Below are positions 1 to 8,781 of a stretch of 64,000 nt of DNA, piece after piece; position 1 is the stretch's first letter, and the number at the start of each line of letters is the position of its first letter. The position numbers and the translations under genes are program-made. A model generated the notes under the pieces. The model was not told where the DNA came from. It saw nothing but the letters and a program-made list of their open reading frames with translations, and did not search any database. This DNA comes from Lachnospiraceae bacterium (GTDB taxonomy: Bacteria > Bacillota > Clostridia > Lachnospirales > Lachnospiraceae), in NCBI GenBank assembly GCA_021770785.1, contig JAETQH010000013.1, forward strand, positions 17,493 to 81,492, given 5' to 3'.

Positions 1-90
1 ATATCGGAAATATAAAAAAGGAATATATCATAGGAAAGGCATGGTTTCGGGTGACGCCTTTCAGCGATTTTGGATTTATCTGAAGTGTGA

Positions 91-120
91 AAAGAACGCA
101 AAAGCGGCGTTCTTTCCTTG
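91..120 (+). terminator. Probable intrinsic terminator of the upstream gene
   Basis: AAAGAACGC (91-99) pairs perfectly with GCGTTCTTT (107-115) around a 7-base loop and is followed by a short pyrimidine run. It probably ends a transcript entering from the left (rplS is the usual neighbour of rbgA, but it lies outside the window). The T-run is short, so it may be leaky. Confidence 0.5.
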
Positions 121-166
121 AATGTAGAGAAAAGGTGCGGGAAATTTCCGCAGAAATGAGGAAAAT

Positions 167-1039
167 ATGCAGTTTCAGTGGTATCCGGGGCATATGACGA
201 AGGCAAAGCGTCAGATGCAGGAAGATATAAAGTTAATTGATTTGGTGATTGAGTTAGTGGATGCGCGTATCCCCTTAAGCAGCCGAAATCCTGATATTGA
301 CGAGTTAGGAAAAAATAAATTCCGGCTGATTTTGATGAATAAGTCGGATTTGTCCGATGAAAAGCAGAATCAGGAGTGGTCAGAGTATTTCAGAAAAAAA
401 GGCTATTTTGTGGTCTGCCTGGATTCCCGGAGCAAAGCGGGAATGAAAACCGTGACAAACGTGGTGATGGAGGTCTGCAAGGAGAAAATTGAGCGTGACA
501 GAAAACGGGGGATTTTAAACCGTCCGGTACGTGCCATGGTGGTTGGAATCCCCAATGTGGGAAAATCCACCTTTATTAACTCCTATGCGGGGAAAGCCTG
601 CGCAAAGACCGGAAATAAGCCCGGTGTCACCAAGGGAAAGCAGTGGATTCGGCTGAATAAAAACGTAGAGCTTTTGGATACGCCGGGAATCCTGTGGCCC
701 AAATTTGAGGATCAGTCGGTGGGGCTTAGGTTAGCGCTGATTGGGGCAATCAAGGATGAAATTTTAAATATTGACGAGTTATCTTTAGAATTAATCAAGC
801 TGTTAAAGGCGCATTATCCGGGAGTACTGAAGGAGCGTTACCAGTTAGAGGAAGAAGCGGAGCCGGTGGAAATCCTAAAACAGATTGCAGAAAACAGGAA
901 ATGTGTCGCCAAAGGCAGTGAGTTAGACTATAGCAAGGCGGCAGCTTTATTGATTGATGAATTTCGAAGTGGAAAATTAGGCAGAATTACCATGGAATTT
1001 CCCGGTGGGGTGAAAGAAAGCGATGAAGGAAACAACTAG
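167..1039 (+). CDS. rbgA: Ribosome biogenesis GTPase RbgA (YlqF)
   Basis: Circularly permuted GTPase needed for late assembly of the 50S subunit; acts in the cytoplasm on pre-50S particles. The permuted motif order is visible: the G4 motif NKSD lies near residue 58, before the P-loop GIPNVGKST (127-135) and the G3 motif DTPG (171-174). The N-terminus QWYPGHMTKAKRQM is characteristic of the family, and 290 aa is the normal length. It is the first gene of a co-directional block; lepB starts inside its last codons (overlap 1023-1039), which implies translational coupling. Confidence 0.96.
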   Translation: MQFQWYPGHMTKAKRQMQEDIKLIDLVIELVDARIPLSSRNPDIDELGKNKFRLILMNKSDLSDEKQNQEWSEYFRKKGYFVVCLDSRSKAGMKTVTNVVMEVCKEKIERDRKRGILNRPVRAMVVGIPNVGKSTFINSYAGKACAKTGNKPGVTKGKQWIRLNKNVELLDTPGILWPKFEDQSVGLRLALIGAIKDEILNIDELSLELIKLLKAHYPGVLKERYQLEEEAEPVEILKQIAENRKCVAKGSELDYSKAAALLIDEFRSGKLGRITMEFPGGVKESDEGNN

Positions 1040-1580
1040 AAAAACAGCGCTGGTTTCCTTTCTTCTCTATGTGGCGGCAGTCTTTGGCATTACCTTCCTG
1101 CTGCTGCATTTTGTGGGACAGAGGACGGTGGTTCTGGGGGCTTCCATGGAGCCTGCCCTCTATGACGGAGATAACCTCATTGTGGATAAAATTTCTTACC
1201 GCTTTCATGAGCCGGAGCGCTATGATGTGATTGTATTTCCCTATGAGGACGGTACCTATTACATTAAGCGCATTATAGGTTTGCCGGGGGAGGCGGTGTT
1301 GATTGACGAAAACGGCAGCATTTATATCAACGGGGAACGGATATCGGAATCCTATGGAAAGGAAGTCATAGAAGATCCGGGGTGTGCCGGAGAGGAAATA
1401 ACGCTGGGAGAGACGGAGTATTTTGTGCTGGGAGATAACCGGAATAACAGCATGGACAGCCGGGATGAGAGAGTGGGCCTCATTGAGAGAGATGCCATCA
1501 TAGGAAAAGCCTTTGTACGGATTTTTCCGCTCAACCAAATCGGTGTGGTAAGCAGTAAAATACAGAAAAGCTTAAGGTAA
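1023..1580 (+). CDS. lepB: Signal peptidase I
   Basis: Membrane serine protease that removes signal peptides from exported preproteins. One N-terminal membrane segment (about residues 9-30) is followed by the catalytic Ser in GASMEPAL (Ser41) and the general-base Lys in YYIKRIIGLPGE (Lys82), then the conserved box LGDNRNNSMDSR. At 185 aa it is a normal single-span Gram-positive SipS type. The ATG overlaps the end of rbgA. An antisense reading frame over the same region is a shadow. Confidence 0.95.
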   Translation: MKETTRKTALVSFLLYVAAVFGITFLLLHFVGQRTVVLGASMEPALYDGDNLIVDKISYRFHEPERYDVIVFPYEDGTYYIKRIIGLPGEAVLIDENGSIYINGERISESYGKEVIEDPGCAGEEITLGETEYFVLGDNRNNSMDSRDERVGLIERDAIIGKAFVRIFPLNQIGVVSSKIQKSLR

Positions 1581-1628
1581 AACGGTAACAGAGTTAGGCA
1601 GAAACAGGAAAGGCATGGAAGTACCATC

Positions 1629-2390
1629 ATGGAAGAGAAAAAAATCGGAGAGATTAAAGAGGAGCTTAGGGCAGCAGAAGACACCATGCTGCCTCATTTT
1701 ATAGAAAGCTACAAAGCGGACCGGCGTGCCGGGGTGGTAAAAATCGTGGAGCAGGCGAAAAAGCGGCTGTCAAAGTATGAGGAAGAGCTTGAGCGAATTG
1801 AATTACTCAAAAGCTACGAAAGGGAATATGATTACTGCGAATATATCTGCGGCATTGATGAAGCAGGACGTGGACCTTTGGCGGGGCCCGTGGTGGCAGG
1901 GGCGGTGATTTTGCCGAAGGACTGCGGCATTCTTTACATCAATGATTCCAAGAAGCTTTCTGCGGCAAAGCGGGAGGAACTCTACGATGTTATTATGGAA
2001 AAAGCGGTGGCAGTGGGCGTGGGCATGGCAGGTCCGGCACGGATTGATGAAATCAATATTTTGCAGGCAACCTATGAGGCAATGAGGGAGGCTATAAGCA
2101 AATTGGCAGTAAAACCCGATATATTATTAAATGATGCAGTGACAATACCGGGAGTTTCCACTCCTCAGGTTCCCATTATCAAAGGAGATGCCAAGAGCAT
2201 TTCCATTGGTGCGGCGAGTATTATTGCCAAAGTAACCAGGGACCGTCTGATGGTGGAGTACGATAAAATCATGCCGGAATACGGATTTGCCTCCCATAAA
2301 GGATATGGATCGGCGGAGCATATCAAGGCAATTAAGACCTATGGACCGTCACCTATTCACCGTGCCAGCTTTATAAAAAATTTCCTCTGA
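1629..2390 (+). CDS. rnhB: Ribonuclease HII
   Basis: Cleaves the RNA strand of RNA-DNA hybrids and single ribonucleotides misincorporated in DNA. The signature DEAGRGPLAGPVVAGAVIL starts at residue 77 and supplies the first acidic metal ligands; NDSKKLS and the C-terminal SHKGYGSAEH segment also fit. A charged N-terminal extension of about 70 residues precedes the catalytic domain, as in many Firmicute RNase HII proteins. It follows lepB by 48 bases, in the classic rbgA-rnhB neighbourhood. Confidence 0.95.
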   Translation: MEEKKIGEIKEELRAAEDTMLPHFIESYKADRRAGVVKIVEQAKKRLSKYEEELERIELLKSYEREYDYCEYICGIDEAGRGPLAGPVVAGAVILPKDCGILYINDSKKLSAAKREELYDVIMEKAVAVGVGMAGPARIDEINILQATYEAMREAISKLAVKPDILLNDAVTIPGVSTPQVPIIKGDAKSISIGAASIIAKVTRDRLMVEYDKIMPEYGFASHKGYGSAEHIKAIKTYGPSPIHRASFIKNFL

Positions 2391-2513
2391 TTTTTGGGGA
2401 AAATATCAGTCATCCGACGGGGAAACCAGAAAGCCTTTGTCCGGCGGGGAAAATAGAAAGCTGCCATGGGACAGAGGAAAATCCGGGAAAAGTGTAAAAA
2501 GTGAGGAATCAGA

Positions 2514-4514
2514 ATGCGGATATCGGATATGCTTGGTCAGTATAACAGAAATGTAACCAACGGTTCGGAGGAACTGCGCAGTGCCCAGAGTGCGGGGAAA
2601 ATGGTGTCTACCATAAGCGAATTAGAGACAGGGAGCATTTTTGAGGGAACAGTAAACAGCATAAAGGGCGGCAGGGTTACCTTAGCCCTCAGCAACGGAC
2701 AAATGATTTCTGCCCGCTTAGACGGGAAAGTCAGCTTAAATACGGGGGATTCCATGTTCTTTCAGGTGCGCTCTAACGACGGTGCCACCGTGGCGATAAA
2801 GCCTTATACCACGGAGAGCGGAATCAGCAATCCGATTTTACTGAATGCCCTTTCTGCAGCGGGGATTCCGGCAACGGAGCGCAGCGTCTCCATGGTGGAT
2901 GCCATGATGCGGGAGCAGATGTCCATCGGTAAACAGAGCATTCTTGATATGGTAAAAATTTTAAATAATAACCCGGAGGTCAAGGTTTCCACCCTGGTTC
3001 AGATGACCAAAATCGGACTTCCCGTTTCGGTGGATATGGCAGCCCAGTTTGAAAATTATATGGCAAACCAACATGCCATTTTAGGGGAAGTGGAGCAGGC
3101 AATCGGACAGCTGGCAGAGGCTTTGGGGAGTGAGGATATTTCTGCCCCGGAGGCATTTTTGCTCTACAGCCGGGTGCTGGACATTTTGCAGCAGGACGGA
3201 CTTTTCGGGGAAGATTTTCAGACCCAGAACGGAGCCGCAGGAGAAACTGCGCTGCAGCAAACTGCGCTGCAGCAAGGCGGAGTTTCCGGGGAGACTTTAG
3301 GACAGCAGGTTTCCGGGGAAACTGCCGGAGCGCAGCAGGCGGGAACTGCGGGAGAGACAACGGGAGGCAGCGCGGCGCAGCAGGCGGGACAGAGCGCTGT
3401 TTTAGAGGAATTATTCCAGAATATCAATGGAAATACAGCGGAAACTGCCGGGAATCCGGAGCAGATGTTATACCGGACTGCGGGGCAGGAGAGTGGGGGG
3501 GCAGCAGTGCAGCAGGCGGGGCAGGAAAATGTGGGCAAATCCGGCACCGGAGCTGTGGAGCGCCAGTTGGCGGCCGCTCCACAAACCTTAGAGCAGCTGT
3601 TAGACGGAAGGCAGCTGGAAAATTTAAAACAGCTGCTACAGAATATTCCCACCTTAACCGGAAATACGGAGCTTTTTGTCCGGCCCGACACGGAGGACGT
3701 TTTTGTCAACACCATGCTGGGGGAAGAGGCGGACAGCAAGGCCGTGGTGCAGCAGACGGAGGGAAATGCGGCCCTTCCGGAGGCGGAATTTCAGAAAAAT
3801 ATGACAGCGTCCCAGTTTTTAAATACGGTAAGGGAGGCATTAGCCCAGAACAGCCAATATGGGTTTGCCGGGGTGCATAAGCTTTTTGCCAGCAAGGAAT
3901 TTCAGCTTTTGCTAAAGAATATGGTGGAACAGCAATGGCTCATAAAGCCGGGTGAGCTGAAAGAAGAAAATAAAATCAATGAACTCTACCAGCGGATGGA
4001 GCATCAGATGAAGCAGATGGAGCAGGCGCTGAAATTGACAGGCGCAGCGGAAAACAGCTTTAGTACCACGGCGTCCCAGGTGCGGGGCAACATTGAGTTC
4101 ATGAATCAGATTAATCAGATTTATACCTATGTGCAGTTACCCTTAAAGCTGACAGGACAGAATGCCTCCGGTGAACTCTATGTGTATACCAACAAGAAAA
4201 ACTTAAGGGACCCGGATGTGGAATTGACGGCGTTTCTCCATCTGGATTTGGAAAATTTAGGTTCTACAGACGTCTCTGTAAAAATGCTGCGGAAAAAAGT
4301 ACAGACGAAATTTTATATCGACAATGATGCGTCCTATGATTTGTTGGAAAAGCATTTGCCTGTTTTAGAAAAACGGTTGAAAAGCAAGGGATATACCTGT
4401 AGCATTACCGTCAGCAATGAGAAAAAGCAGGTGGATTTTGTGGGGGATTTTCTCCAGAAGGATATGCCGCCTGCGGGGACACTGCACAGGTATTCCTTTG
4501 ACATGAAGGCATAG
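2514..4514 (+). CDS. FliK-like protein, YlqG counterpart (flagellar hook-length control C-terminal domain)
   Basis: 666-aa protein whose gene position between rnhB and the FlhB-like gene matches ylqG of Bacillus. An N-terminal OB-like region (about 35-100) is followed by a very Gln/Ala/Gly-rich low-complexity segment (about 235-360) and a C-terminal domain (about 530-650) with the LPLKLTGQNASGELYVY start typical of FliK C-terminal domains. The middle has repeated short units (for example a doubled ALQQTALQQ). Family knowledge ties FliK to hook-length sensing through FlhB; no flagellar structural genes are in this window, so the actual role is uncertain. Confidence 0.7.
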   Translation: MRISDMLGQYNRNVTNGSEELRSAQSAGKMVSTISELETGSIFEGTVNSIKGGRVTLALSNGQMISARLDGKVSLNTGDSMFFQVRSNDGATVAIKPYTTESGISNPILLNALSAAGIPATERSVSMVDAMMREQMSIGKQSILDMVKILNNNPEVKVSTLVQMTKIGLPVSVDMAAQFENYMANQHAILGEVEQAIGQLAEALGSEDISAPEAFLLYSRVLDILQQDGLFGEDFQTQNGAAGETALQQTALQQGGVSGETLGQQVSGETAGAQQAGTAGETTGGSAAQQAGQSAVLEELFQNINGNTAETAGNPEQMLYRTAGQESGGAAVQQAGQENVGKSGTGAVERQLAAAPQTLEQLLDGRQLENLKQLLQNIPTLTGNTELFVRPDTEDVFVNTMLGEEADSKAVVQQTEGNAALPEAEFQKNMTASQFLNTVREALAQNSQYGFAGVHKLFASKEFQLLLKNMVEQQWLIKPGELKEENKINELYQRMEHQMKQMEQALKLTGAAENSFSTTASQVRGNIEFMNQINQIYTYVQLPLKLTGQNASGELYVYTNKKNLRDPDVELTAFLHLDLENLGSTDVSVKMLRKKVQTKFYIDNDASYDLLEKHLPVLEKRLKSKGYTCSITVSNEKKQVDFVGDFLQKDMPPAGTLHRYSFDMKA

Positions 4515-4522
4515 GAGGGACT

Positions 4523-4825
4523 ATGGTGAGAAAGGAAGAAAAAAAGAAGCCAAAGACCGCTGTCGCCCTCGCCTACGAGCCGGGGGACATGGCACCGAAG
4601 ATACTTGCCACCGGAAAAGGAGAAGTGGCGGAGCGGATTATAGAGACGGCGAAGGAGAATGATGTTCCTTTTTATAAGGATAATAAACTGGCGGAGACGC
4701 TTTCAAAGCTGGAAATCGGGGACACCATACCACCGGAGCTTTACGATGTGGTGGCGGAGATACTGGTGTTTGTGGATGATATGGACAGGATGAAGGCGAA
4801 GCTGAACAAGGCGGGATTGCTGTAG
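4523..4825 (+). CDS. FlhB-like C-terminal domain protein (FhlB/YlqH type)
   Basis: 100-aa soluble protein resembling only the cytoplasmic C-terminal domain of the flagellar export switch protein FlhB (motifs AVALAYEPGDMAPKILATG and VAEILVFVDDMDR). It lacks the membrane domain and the NPTH autocleavage site, since the alignment begins just after that point. A good AGGAGGG ribosome site sits before the ATG. It directly follows the FliK-like gene, keeping the FliK-FlhB partner pairing even though no flagellar operon is visible here. Confidence 0.8.
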   Translation: MVRKEEKKKPKTAVALAYEPGDMAPKILATGKGEVAERIIETAKENDVPFYKDNKLAETLSKLEIGDTIPPELYDVVAEILVFVDDMDRMKAKLNKAGLL

Positions 4826-4874
4826 GGTACGGACGCGGTTGAACGGAAAAAAATAAAAAGGAGCAGAATACAGT

Positions 4875-5252
4875 TTGGGGGAGACAGGAAAAAACAGTAA
4901 CCGCAGAGCTGTGGGAAGCACATATGAGAAGCTGGCAGGGGAATATCTCACGTCCTTGGGATATGAGATTTTAGAATATAATTTCCGCTGCCGCAGCGGC
5001 GAGATTGATATTGTGGCAAGAGAGGGGAAGTATCTGGTTTTTGCAGAGGTGAAATACCGGGACAGCGGCAAAAGCGGCAGTCCCCTTGAGGCAGTGACGG
5101 TAAAAAAACAGCGAATTATCAGCAGGGTGGCGTCATATTATTGTCTGATTCATGGATTTGGAGAGGAAACACCCTGCCGTTTTGATGTGGTGGGTATTCT
5201 GGGGGAGGAAATCACCTTGCTTAGAAACGCTTTTGAGTATCAGGGGTATTGA
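4875..5252 (+). CDS. yraN: YraN family (UPF0102) nuclease-fold protein
   Basis: 125-aa protein of the UPF0102 family with a predicted Holliday-junction-resolvase-like nuclease fold. The core reads NFRCRSGEIDIVAREG then FAEVKYR, which supplies the E...D...ExK metal-site pattern (about residues 40-65). The start is TTG at 4875, with AAAAGGAG about 11 bases upstream; no ATG is available in frame. The cellular role of the family is not settled (DNA processing is suspected). Confidence 0.88.
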   Translation: MGETGKNSNRRAVGSTYEKLAGEYLTSLGYEILEYNFRCRSGEIDIVAREGKYLVFAEVKYRDSGKSGSPLEAVTVKKQRIISRVASYYCLIHGFGEETPCRFDVVGILGEEITLLRNAFEYQGY

Positions 5253-5339
5253 ATTAGCGTTATGCCCGTTTAAAAATTCCGTATGGAATAAGTAGAAACG
5301 TAGGGAATAAGAAGGACAGAGACAGGAGAGGACAGAAAA

Positions 5340-6215
5340 TTGTATCAGTTTGAAAGAAAAGACAGCAAAGAGAGGTTATGGCAGGAAAGTTATCCCCAGG
5401 GGGACGGTACAGAATTAATATTGTTAAAATATCCGCTGTTAGAGCAGACGGGCATGGTGGAGCACTGCTTTACCACAAGGCTTGGGGGCGTCAGCGAAGG
5501 AATGTTTTCCTCCATGAATTTAAGCTTTTCGCGGGGAGATAAAAAAGAGGCGGTGGAAGAAAATTTCCGCAGGCTTGCGGCGGCGCTGGGGAAGGAAACG
5601 GGAAAATTTGTCTTTACGGATCAGACCCACACCGTTAATGTGAGGAAAGTAACCGCAGCCGATGCGGGGAAGGGACTTACCAGAGAGAGGGATTACAGGG
5701 ACGTGGATGGACTGATTACCGATGAACCGGGATTGGTGCTATCCGCATTTTTTGCGGACTGTGTGCCCCTTTATTTTGTAGATACGGTGCACCATGCCAT
5801 CGGTTTAAGCCATTCCGGCTGGAGAGGGACGGTGAGGCGGATGGGGGCTGTTACCTTAGAAGCAATGGAGAAAGCCTATGGGACGCAGCCGAAGGATGTT
5901 ATTTGCGCCATAGGTCCCTCCATCTGTCAGGACTGTTATGAGGTCAGTGAGGATGTGGCGGAGGAGTTTGCAAAGGAATTTCCCGGCAGGGAGCGGGAGA
6001 TTTTAGCCGATAAAGGAGCGGGAAAATACCGGCTGGATTTGTGGCGGGCGAATGCCCTTGTGCTTAAAAGTGCAGGCGTTTTGCCGGAGCATATAGCAGT
6101 GACTGATATCTGTACCTGCTGCAACGAAAAGCTTCTGTTTTCCCACAGGGCGAGCCATGGGAAAAGAGGAAACCTTGGGGCGTTTTTAACCATAAAAGAA
6201 AACTATTTTGGTTGA
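5340..6215 (+). CDS. pgeF: Peptidoglycan editing factor PgeF (YfiH, laccase-domain)
   Basis: Cytosolic zinc enzyme of the multicopper-oxidase-like YfiH family that hydrolyses wrongly built peptidoglycan precursors in characterised members. Conserved motifs present: TTRLGGVS near the N-terminus, FTDQTHTVNV, FADCVPLYFVD, HSGWRGTVRRM, and GPSICQDCYEV, giving the His/Cys metal ligands. Start is TTG at 5340 after an AGGAGAGG-like site. Length 291 aa, normal. Confidence 0.9.
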   Translation: MYQFERKDSKERLWQESYPQGDGTELILLKYPLLEQTGMVEHCFTTRLGGVSEGMFSSMNLSFSRGDKKEAVEENFRRLAAALGKETGKFVFTDQTHTVNVRKVTAADAGKGLTRERDYRDVDGLITDEPGLVLSAFFADCVPLYFVDTVHHAIGLSHSGWRGTVRRMGAVTLEAMEKAYGTQPKDVICAIGPSICQDCYEVSEDVAEEFAKEFPGREREILADKGAGKYRLDLWRANALVLKSAGVLPEHIAVTDICTCCNEKLLFSHRASHGKRGNLGAFLTIKENYFG

Positions 6216-6320
6216 TATTGGCGCAATATCCGTGTATGATAAAAGGGCAGCAGGGTCTGGATAAAACAGGAAATGCCGCAAACAGCATGGAACGTCAGAA
6301 AAAAGAAAGGCATAAGAGAG

Positions 6321-7358
6321 ATGGAACAGAAACAGTATGTAGACTACATTGTAGAAGAAACAAAGAAAATTTTAGCCATTGACAGCCCTTCCGGTTACAC
6401 GAAACAGGTGGCGGAGTATGTCATGGGAGAATATAAGGCGCTGGGGTATGAGCCCCGGATGACGGTAAAAGGCGGTATTCTGGTAGCCTTAGGCGGCAAA
6501 AATGAGAAAGACGCCGTAATGCTAGAGGCGCATATCGACACCTTAGGAGGCATGGTCAGCGAGATTAAATCCAACGGAAGGCTGAGGGTGACACCCATCG
6601 GCGGCATGAATGCCAACAACGCAGAGGCGGAAAACTGCCGCATTGCCACCCGTTTTGCGGGGATTTTTGAGGGGACGTTCCAGCTTTCCAACGCCTCGAT
6701 CCATGTCAACGGGGATTATAACGATACCAAGAGAACCTTTGACGATATGGAAGTGGTGTTAGACGAGAGGGTTTCTTCCAAAGAGGAGACGGAAAAGTTA
6801 GGCATTATGGTGGGGGATTTCGTCTGCTTTGAGCCGAGAACTGTAGTGACAGAGAGCGGTTACATCAAGAGCCGCTTCTTAGACGATAAGTTAAGCGTGG
6901 GCATTCTGTTAGGCTATGCAAAATATTTAAAAGAAGAGGGAATAACGCCGGAGCGGGCTGTTTACCAGCATATTACCGTGTACGAGGAGGTGGGGCACGG
7001 CGGAGCGGCTTCTATTCCGGCAGGCGTGACCGAGGTGATTTCCGTAGACATGGGCTGCGTGGGAGACGGGCTGAATTGTAAGGAAACCCAGGTTTCCATC
7101 TGTGCGAAGGACAGCAGGGGTCCTTACAATTATGATGTGGTGACGGGGCTTGTGCAGGCGGCGAAGGAGAAAGAACTGGATTTTGCCGTAGATGTGTATC
7201 CCTATTACGGTTCGGATGCAGATGTGGCGCTGACGGCAGGCTACGATGTGCGCCACGGGTTAATTGGCGCCGGGGTTTATGCCTCCCACGGTTATGAGCG
7301 CAGCCATAAGGACGGGGTGAAAAATACCTTTGCACTTTTGTGTGCGTATCTTGGCTAA
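6321..7358 (+). CDS. M42 family metallopeptidase (glutamyl aminopeptidase/deblocking type)
   Basis: Cytosolic dinuclear-metal aminopeptidase. Motifs: EAHIDTLGGM (metal ligands, near residue 65), FLDDKLSVG (bridging Asp), YEEVGHGG (catalytic Glu region), and a C-terminal ASHGYERSHKDG with a metal-binding His. The open frame extends upstream to 6273, but MEQKQYVDYIVEETKK at 6321 matches the expected N-terminus and follows a purine-rich stretch, giving 345 aa. An antisense frame with Arg/Pro/His-rich sequence is a shadow. Confidence 0.88.
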   Translation: MEQKQYVDYIVEETKKILAIDSPSGYTKQVAEYVMGEYKALGYEPRMTVKGGILVALGGKNEKDAVMLEAHIDTLGGMVSEIKSNGRLRVTPIGGMNANNAEAENCRIATRFAGIFEGTFQLSNASIHVNGDYNDTKRTFDDMEVVLDERVSSKEETEKLGIMVGDFVCFEPRTVVTESGYIKSRFLDDKLSVGILLGYAKYLKEEGITPERAVYQHITVYEEVGHGGAASIPAGVTEVISVDMGCVGDGLNCKETQVSICAKDSRGPYNYDVVTGLVQAAKEKELDFAVDVYPYYGSDADVALTAGYDVRHGLIGAGVYASHGYERSHKDGVKNTFALLCAYLG

Positions 7359-7432
7359 AGGAAAAGAACCCGCCTTGGGGAAAGCCGGTTCAGGCTTAAG
7401 AATATCTTAATAATATCATAGGAATCTCTTTA

Positions 7433-7461
7433 TTGAACGAACTTACCTTCCATGCTATATT
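7433..7461 (+). promoter_or_regulatory. Sigma-A type promoter of the GntR-ABC operon
   Basis: TTGAAC (7433-7438) and TATATT (7456-7461) are separated by exactly 17 bases. The nominal longest reading frame of the regulator begins at this -35 box, which argues that the upstream start is false. Confidence 0.65.
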
Positions 7462-7463
7462 AA

Positions 7464-7495
7464 CTGTATTAAAACAGATAGTACGGTTAGTACAG
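7464..7495 (+). promoter_or_regulatory. Putative operator for the GntR/YtrA-type regulator
   Basis: Half-sites CTGTATTA (7464-7471) and TAGTACAG (7488-7495) form an inverted repeat (7 of 8 positions) immediately downstream of the -10 box and upstream of the start codon. YtrA-subfamily regulators are known to bind such sites and to repress their own operons. Binding here is inference. Confidence 0.5.
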
Positions 7496-7510
7496 ATGGG
7501 AGGTATTTCT

Positions 7511-7885
7511 TTGATACAGTTAAATTACCGGGATTCCAAACCGATTTACGAACAGATCAAAGACGGGCTAAGAAAACTGGTGATATCAAGTTCTCTGACA
7601 GCCAATGAAAAACTGCCCTCCGTCCGGGAACTTGCGTCGAGCCTTGCCATCAATCCGAATACCATACAGAAAGCGTACCGGGAGTTAGAGGGCGAGGGGT
7701 ATATTTATACGGTGGCAGGCAAAGGGACTTTTGTGGCGGAGCAGCAGGAGATTTTCAATGTGAGACAGCAGGAACTGTTGGGAAAATTTGATGAAGTCGT
7801 GGAGGAATTATTCTTCCTGTCCGTCGATGAGGCAGAACTGAAGGAACGTATGACAAGACTAGCGAGAGGAGGGGAACATCAGTGA
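7511..7885 (+). CDS. GntR family transcriptional regulator, YtrA subfamily
   Basis: Short GntR repressor: winged helix (about residues 10-75, with LPSVRELASSLAINPNTIQKAYRELEGEGY) plus a small C-terminal helical tail, as usual for YtrA-type regulators of about 120 aa. I place the start at TTG 7511, since GGGAGG lies 7 bases upstream and the product then begins LIQLNYRDSKPIYEQI like its relatives; this gives 124 aa. The longer frame starting at 7433 runs through the promoter and operator. Its stop overlaps the GTG of the ABC ATPase gene, so the genes are translationally coupled. Confidence 0.9.
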   Translation: MIQLNYRDSKPIYEQIKDGLRKLVISSSLTANEKLPSVRELASSLAINPNTIQKAYRELEGEGYIYTVAGKGTFVAEQQEIFNVRQQELLGKFDEVVEELFFLSVDEAELKERMTRLARGGEHQ

Positions 7886-8781
7886 TACAGGTAACGCAGC
7901 TTAAAAAATCCTTTGATGGGTTTCGGGCGTTAGACGGAGTAGATATGCACGTGGGACGGGGCAATATTTATGGGCTGGTCGGACCGAACGGAGCAGGAAA
8001 ATCCACACTGATACGCCACATTACCGGAGTGTACCGCCCTGATTTCGGACAGATTTTAGTGGCAGGGGAACCGGTGTTTGAAAATAAGGCGGTAAAAGCA
8101 AAATTTGCCTACATACCCGACGATTTGTTTTATTTTATGCAGGCGGATACCATGGAGATGAAACGGTTTTATGAGGGGATTTATCCGCAGTTTGACAGCA
8201 AGCTTTTTTATAAAATGCAGGAATTTTTCCCTAATATAGATGTGAAACGAAATATCAGAAGGCTCTCAAAGGGAATGCAGAAACAGGTAGCGTTTTGGCT
8301 TGCCATCTGCTGTAAGCCGGAGCTTCTGATTTTAGACGAACCGGTGGACGGATTAGACCCGGTGATGCGCAGGCAGATTTGGAGCATTATCATGGCGGAA
8401 GTGGCAGAGCAGGAAATGACGGTACTGGTATCCTCCCATAACCTCCGTGAGTTAGAGGACGTCTGTGATCATGTGGGAATTATGCACAGGGGAAGAGTGA
8501 TGGTGGAGCGTTCCTTAAGCGATTTGCAGGGAAGCGTTACGAAAATTCAGGTGGCGTGCCAGAGCGGCGTGCCAAAACTTCCGGAAGGCTTTGAGGTGCT
8601 TCATATGTCAAATACGGGAAGAGTTTATACGCTGATTGTGAAGGGAGATCCAGCGGAGGCAGAGCGGGCGTTGTCACAGGATAATCCGATGATTGTGGAT
8701 GTACTGCCCCTGACTTTAGAAGAAATCTTTATTTATGAAATGGGAGGTGCTGATTATGAAGTCAAAGACATCCTGTTTTAA
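7882..8781 (+). CDS. ABC transporter ATP-binding protein (YtrB-like)
   Basis: Nucleotide-binding subunit with Walker A GPNGAGKST (near residue 34), signature LSKGMQKQ (near 130), and Walker B LLILDEPVDGLD (near 150), followed by SSHNLRELEDVCD with the switch His. GTG start overlapping the regulator stop. The C-terminal domain of about 80 residues fits exporter-type ATPases. It works with the permease encoded next and is presumably repressed by the GntR protein. Substrate unknown; related systems respond to cell-wall-active compounds. Confidence 0.9.
   Translation: MIQVTQLKKSFDGFRALDGVDMHVGRGNIYGLVGPNGAGKSTLIRHITGVYRPDFGQILVAGEPVFENKAVKAKFAYIPDDLFYFMQADTMEMKRFYEGIYPQFDSKLFYKMQEFFPNIDVKRNIRRLSKGMQKQVAFWLAICCKPELLILDEPVDGLDPVMRRQIWSIIMAEVAEQEMTVLVSSHNLRELEDVCDHVGIMHRGRVMVERSLSDLQGSVTKIQVACQSGVPKLPEGFEVLHMSNTGRVYTLIVKGDPAEAERALSQDNPMIVDVLPLTLEEIFIYEMGGADYEVKDILF

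Noticed and set aside
987..1538. 183-codon minus-strand frame over lepB
   Set aside because: Shadow of lepB; no domain and composition unlike real proteins of this genome.
2980..3739. Long minus-strand frames in the FliK-like gene
   Set aside because: They mirror the Gln/Ala/Gly-rich low-complexity coding strand (Cys/Pro/Ser/Ala-rich translation) and have no ribosome site.
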